The notes beneath the pieces were generated by a model. It saw only the letters and a list, made by a program, of their open reading frames with translations, made no database searches and was not told where the DNA came from. Below, in pieces: positions 6,632 through 7,831 of a DNA stretch of 7,831 bases (its first letter is position 1; every line of letters starts with the position of its first letter). This stretch comes from Clostridia bacterium. GTDB lineage: Bacteria > Bacillota > Clostridia > Oscillospirales > CAG-272. Where the stretch lies: NCBI GenBank assembly GCA_017395715.1, contig JAFQNZ010000050.1:1-7831 (forward strand), given 5' to 3'. The translations under genes were made by a program, and so were the position numbers.

Positions 6632-7831
6632 ATGAAAATTTCGGATTCCGATATCGGAGAAAAGAACATCAGCGTGGATGAGCTGATTGAAAAGGGAAAA
6701 AGCAAAGGCTCGCTTTCCAACAGCGAGATCATGGAGGTTCTTGAAGACGAGAACTGCGATCTTGAACAGGTAGAGAACCTTTATGAAGCGCTCGAAAATA
6801 TGGATGTGGAGATCACAGGTTACGCCCATTCGAGCGAAAGCGAAGCGATTGAAAACGAGATCGAGCAGTTTGATTCGGCTGAAAAAATGGAGAAAATTCT
6901 GGCGCAGGAAGGTCTTGCGGTAGATGACCCGGTCCGTATGTATCTCAAAGAGATCGGTAAAGTTCCGCTTCTCAAGCATGAAGAAGAGACCGAATATGCG
7001 CGTCAGATGTTCGAAGGTATCAACGCGCCTCTTGTTTTGCTTGCCGCAGAACTGATCGAGCGCGTGAAGGAACTTTCTTCTGACAGTTATGATGTGCTTT
7101 ACAATGTTGCCGGTGCATTGGTAGAAGACAAGACGGCACAGGATGACGGCAAAGATAAGAAGAGAAGGTTTTATTCGGAAGAGGGCACAAGTGCCATTAA
7201 GTTGAAAGGTTTGTTTGAACTTTTGTTCTCGACGGTTAGAGGTGCGAAAATGGTTTTTGAAGCCGATCGCGCGCTTTACCGCAACATTGGTGCTTGGATG
7301 AATGATGCTGTACCGAAGATGGTGGAGATCTTCTCCGAAGTGAAGAGCGATACGCAGGATGTTTCGGTCATGATTGCCGACATTGAAAGAATGTGTGTTA
7401 TTTGGAACGATCCTTCCAAATTCAAGCACGCCGAAAAATATGAGGAAAAGGACAGAATGTTCCTTGATGAGGAAGAAATTGCAGCTGAATTCGGAAGTAC
7501 CTATGATGATGACATGGGCGAGGATGAAGAAAGCGCCGATGCGTCTGTCTCGGAAACGCCGGATGCAATTGAACCCGAATCTGTTTTGGAAGAAGCCTTT
7601 GAGGAAAATGTTTTTGCTGACGATCCCGATTTTGTTCCCACGATCGCTTTTTCCGAATTTGACTGTGATGCCATTCGTGCTAACATGAAGAAGGTGTTTT
7701 TCCGCGGACACAGAGCAAAGCAGGCTTTGGTGGAAGCGAACCTCCGTCTTGTTGTCAGTATTGCCAAGAGACATTCGGGTAAGGGTCTTTCTTTCCTTGA
7801 TCTGATTCAGGAAGGTAACCTCGGTCTTTTG
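6632..7831 (+). CDS. rpoD: RNA polymerase primary sigma factor RpoD/SigA, 5' part only
   Basis: This is the housekeeping sigma factor that directs RNA polymerase to -35/-10 promoters. The window holds the first 400 residues and the gene runs off the right edge. Region 1.1-like sequence is at about 16-60 (LIEKGKSKGSLSNSEIMEVL). Region 1.2 is at 97-129 (DDPVRMYLKEIGKVPLLKHEEE). Region 2.1 starts near 359 (AKQALVEANLRLVVSIAKRH, then FLDLIQEGNLGL). Between them are about 225 residues that typical Firmicutes SigA proteins (about 370 residues in all) lack. This segment is mostly helical-looking up to about 275, then has an acidic tract at 279-333 with 24 Asp/Glu in 55 residues. The start is uncertain: AAAGG abuts ATG 6632 and an AGAAAGG lies 14 bases away. 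In-frame TTG 6599 and ATG 6587 exist, but 6632 best matches family N-termini. The gene is probably co-transcribed with dnaG. Regions 2.2-4 lie outside the window. Confidence 0.96.
   Translation, partial: MKISDSDIGEKNISVDELIEKGKSKGSLSNSEIMEVLEDENCDLEQVENLYEALENMDVEITGYAHSSESEAIENEIEQFDSAEKMEKILAQEGLAVDDPVRMYLKEIGKVPLLKHEEETEYARQMFEGINAPLVLLAAELIERVKELSSDSYDVLYNVAGALVEDKTAQDDGKDKKRRFYSEEGTSAIKLKGLFELLFSTVRGAKMVFEADRALYRNIGAWMNDAVPKMVEIFSEVKSDTQDVSVMIADIERMCVIWNDPSKFKHAEKYEEKDRMFLDEEEIAAEFGSTYDDDMGEDEESADASVSETPDAIEPESVLEEAFEENVFADDPDFVPTIAFSEFDCDAIRANMKKVFFRGHRAKQALVEANLRLVVSIAKRHSGKGLSFLDLIQEGNLGLL

Noticed and set aside
6320..7774. A 484-codon open frame on the minus strand across the end of dnaG and most of the visible rpoD.
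   Set aside because: It is the antisense of two clear genes. Its Phe/Ile/Leu/His-rich composition is what the complement of Glu/Lys/Asp-rich codons yields, and it shows no recognisable domain or family motif.

Overview
The window looks like a chromosomal housekeeping region of a Gram-positive anaerobe, most likely a member of the Clostridia. The evidence is strong AAAGGAGG-type ribosome binding sites, consensus sigma-A type promoters, moderate GC, a zinc-type L31, and the gene order dgt-like HD hydrolase, dnaG, rpoD, which I recall as typical of that class. I cannot name a genus. All supported genes read on the + strand, and I see no mobile element, CRISPR array or tRNA/rRNA.

Layout. Positions 1-155 are non-coding and hold a long hairpin with T-tracts, probably the terminator of a gene to the left. 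A near-consensus promoter (156-184) drives a small predicted three-helix membrane protein of unknown function (241-510). A second promoter, preceded by three phased A-tracts and carrying an extended -10, drives rplS (L19, 713-1054). An interrupted-U hairpin follows. A structured 150-base leader with mutually exclusive pairings precedes rpmE (L31, 1253-1462), which ends in a textbook terminator. Next come hflX (ribosome-associated GTPase, 1563-2894) and a YigZ/IMPACT-family gene (2940-3569), closely spaced and closed by a perfect 12-bp terminator. The last block is an HD-domain dGTPase-like gene (3770-4762), dnaG primase (4799-6553) and the 5' part of rpoD/sigA (6632 to the window edge). This is a variant of the macromolecular synthesis operon.

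Functionally, the left half is ribosome-centred (L19, L31, and HflX, which splits or rescues ribosomes). The right half links dNTP homeostasis, replication priming and the primary sigma factor, so it couples replication and transcription initiation.

Most of this is conserved core genome and I do not see a new defence or mobile system. The most notable points are a roughly 225-residue insertion between regions 1.2 and 2.1 of the sigma factor, positioned like the proteobacterial non-conserved region, the small uncharacterised membrane protein with its own strong promoter, and the leader structures of the two ribosomal protein genes.
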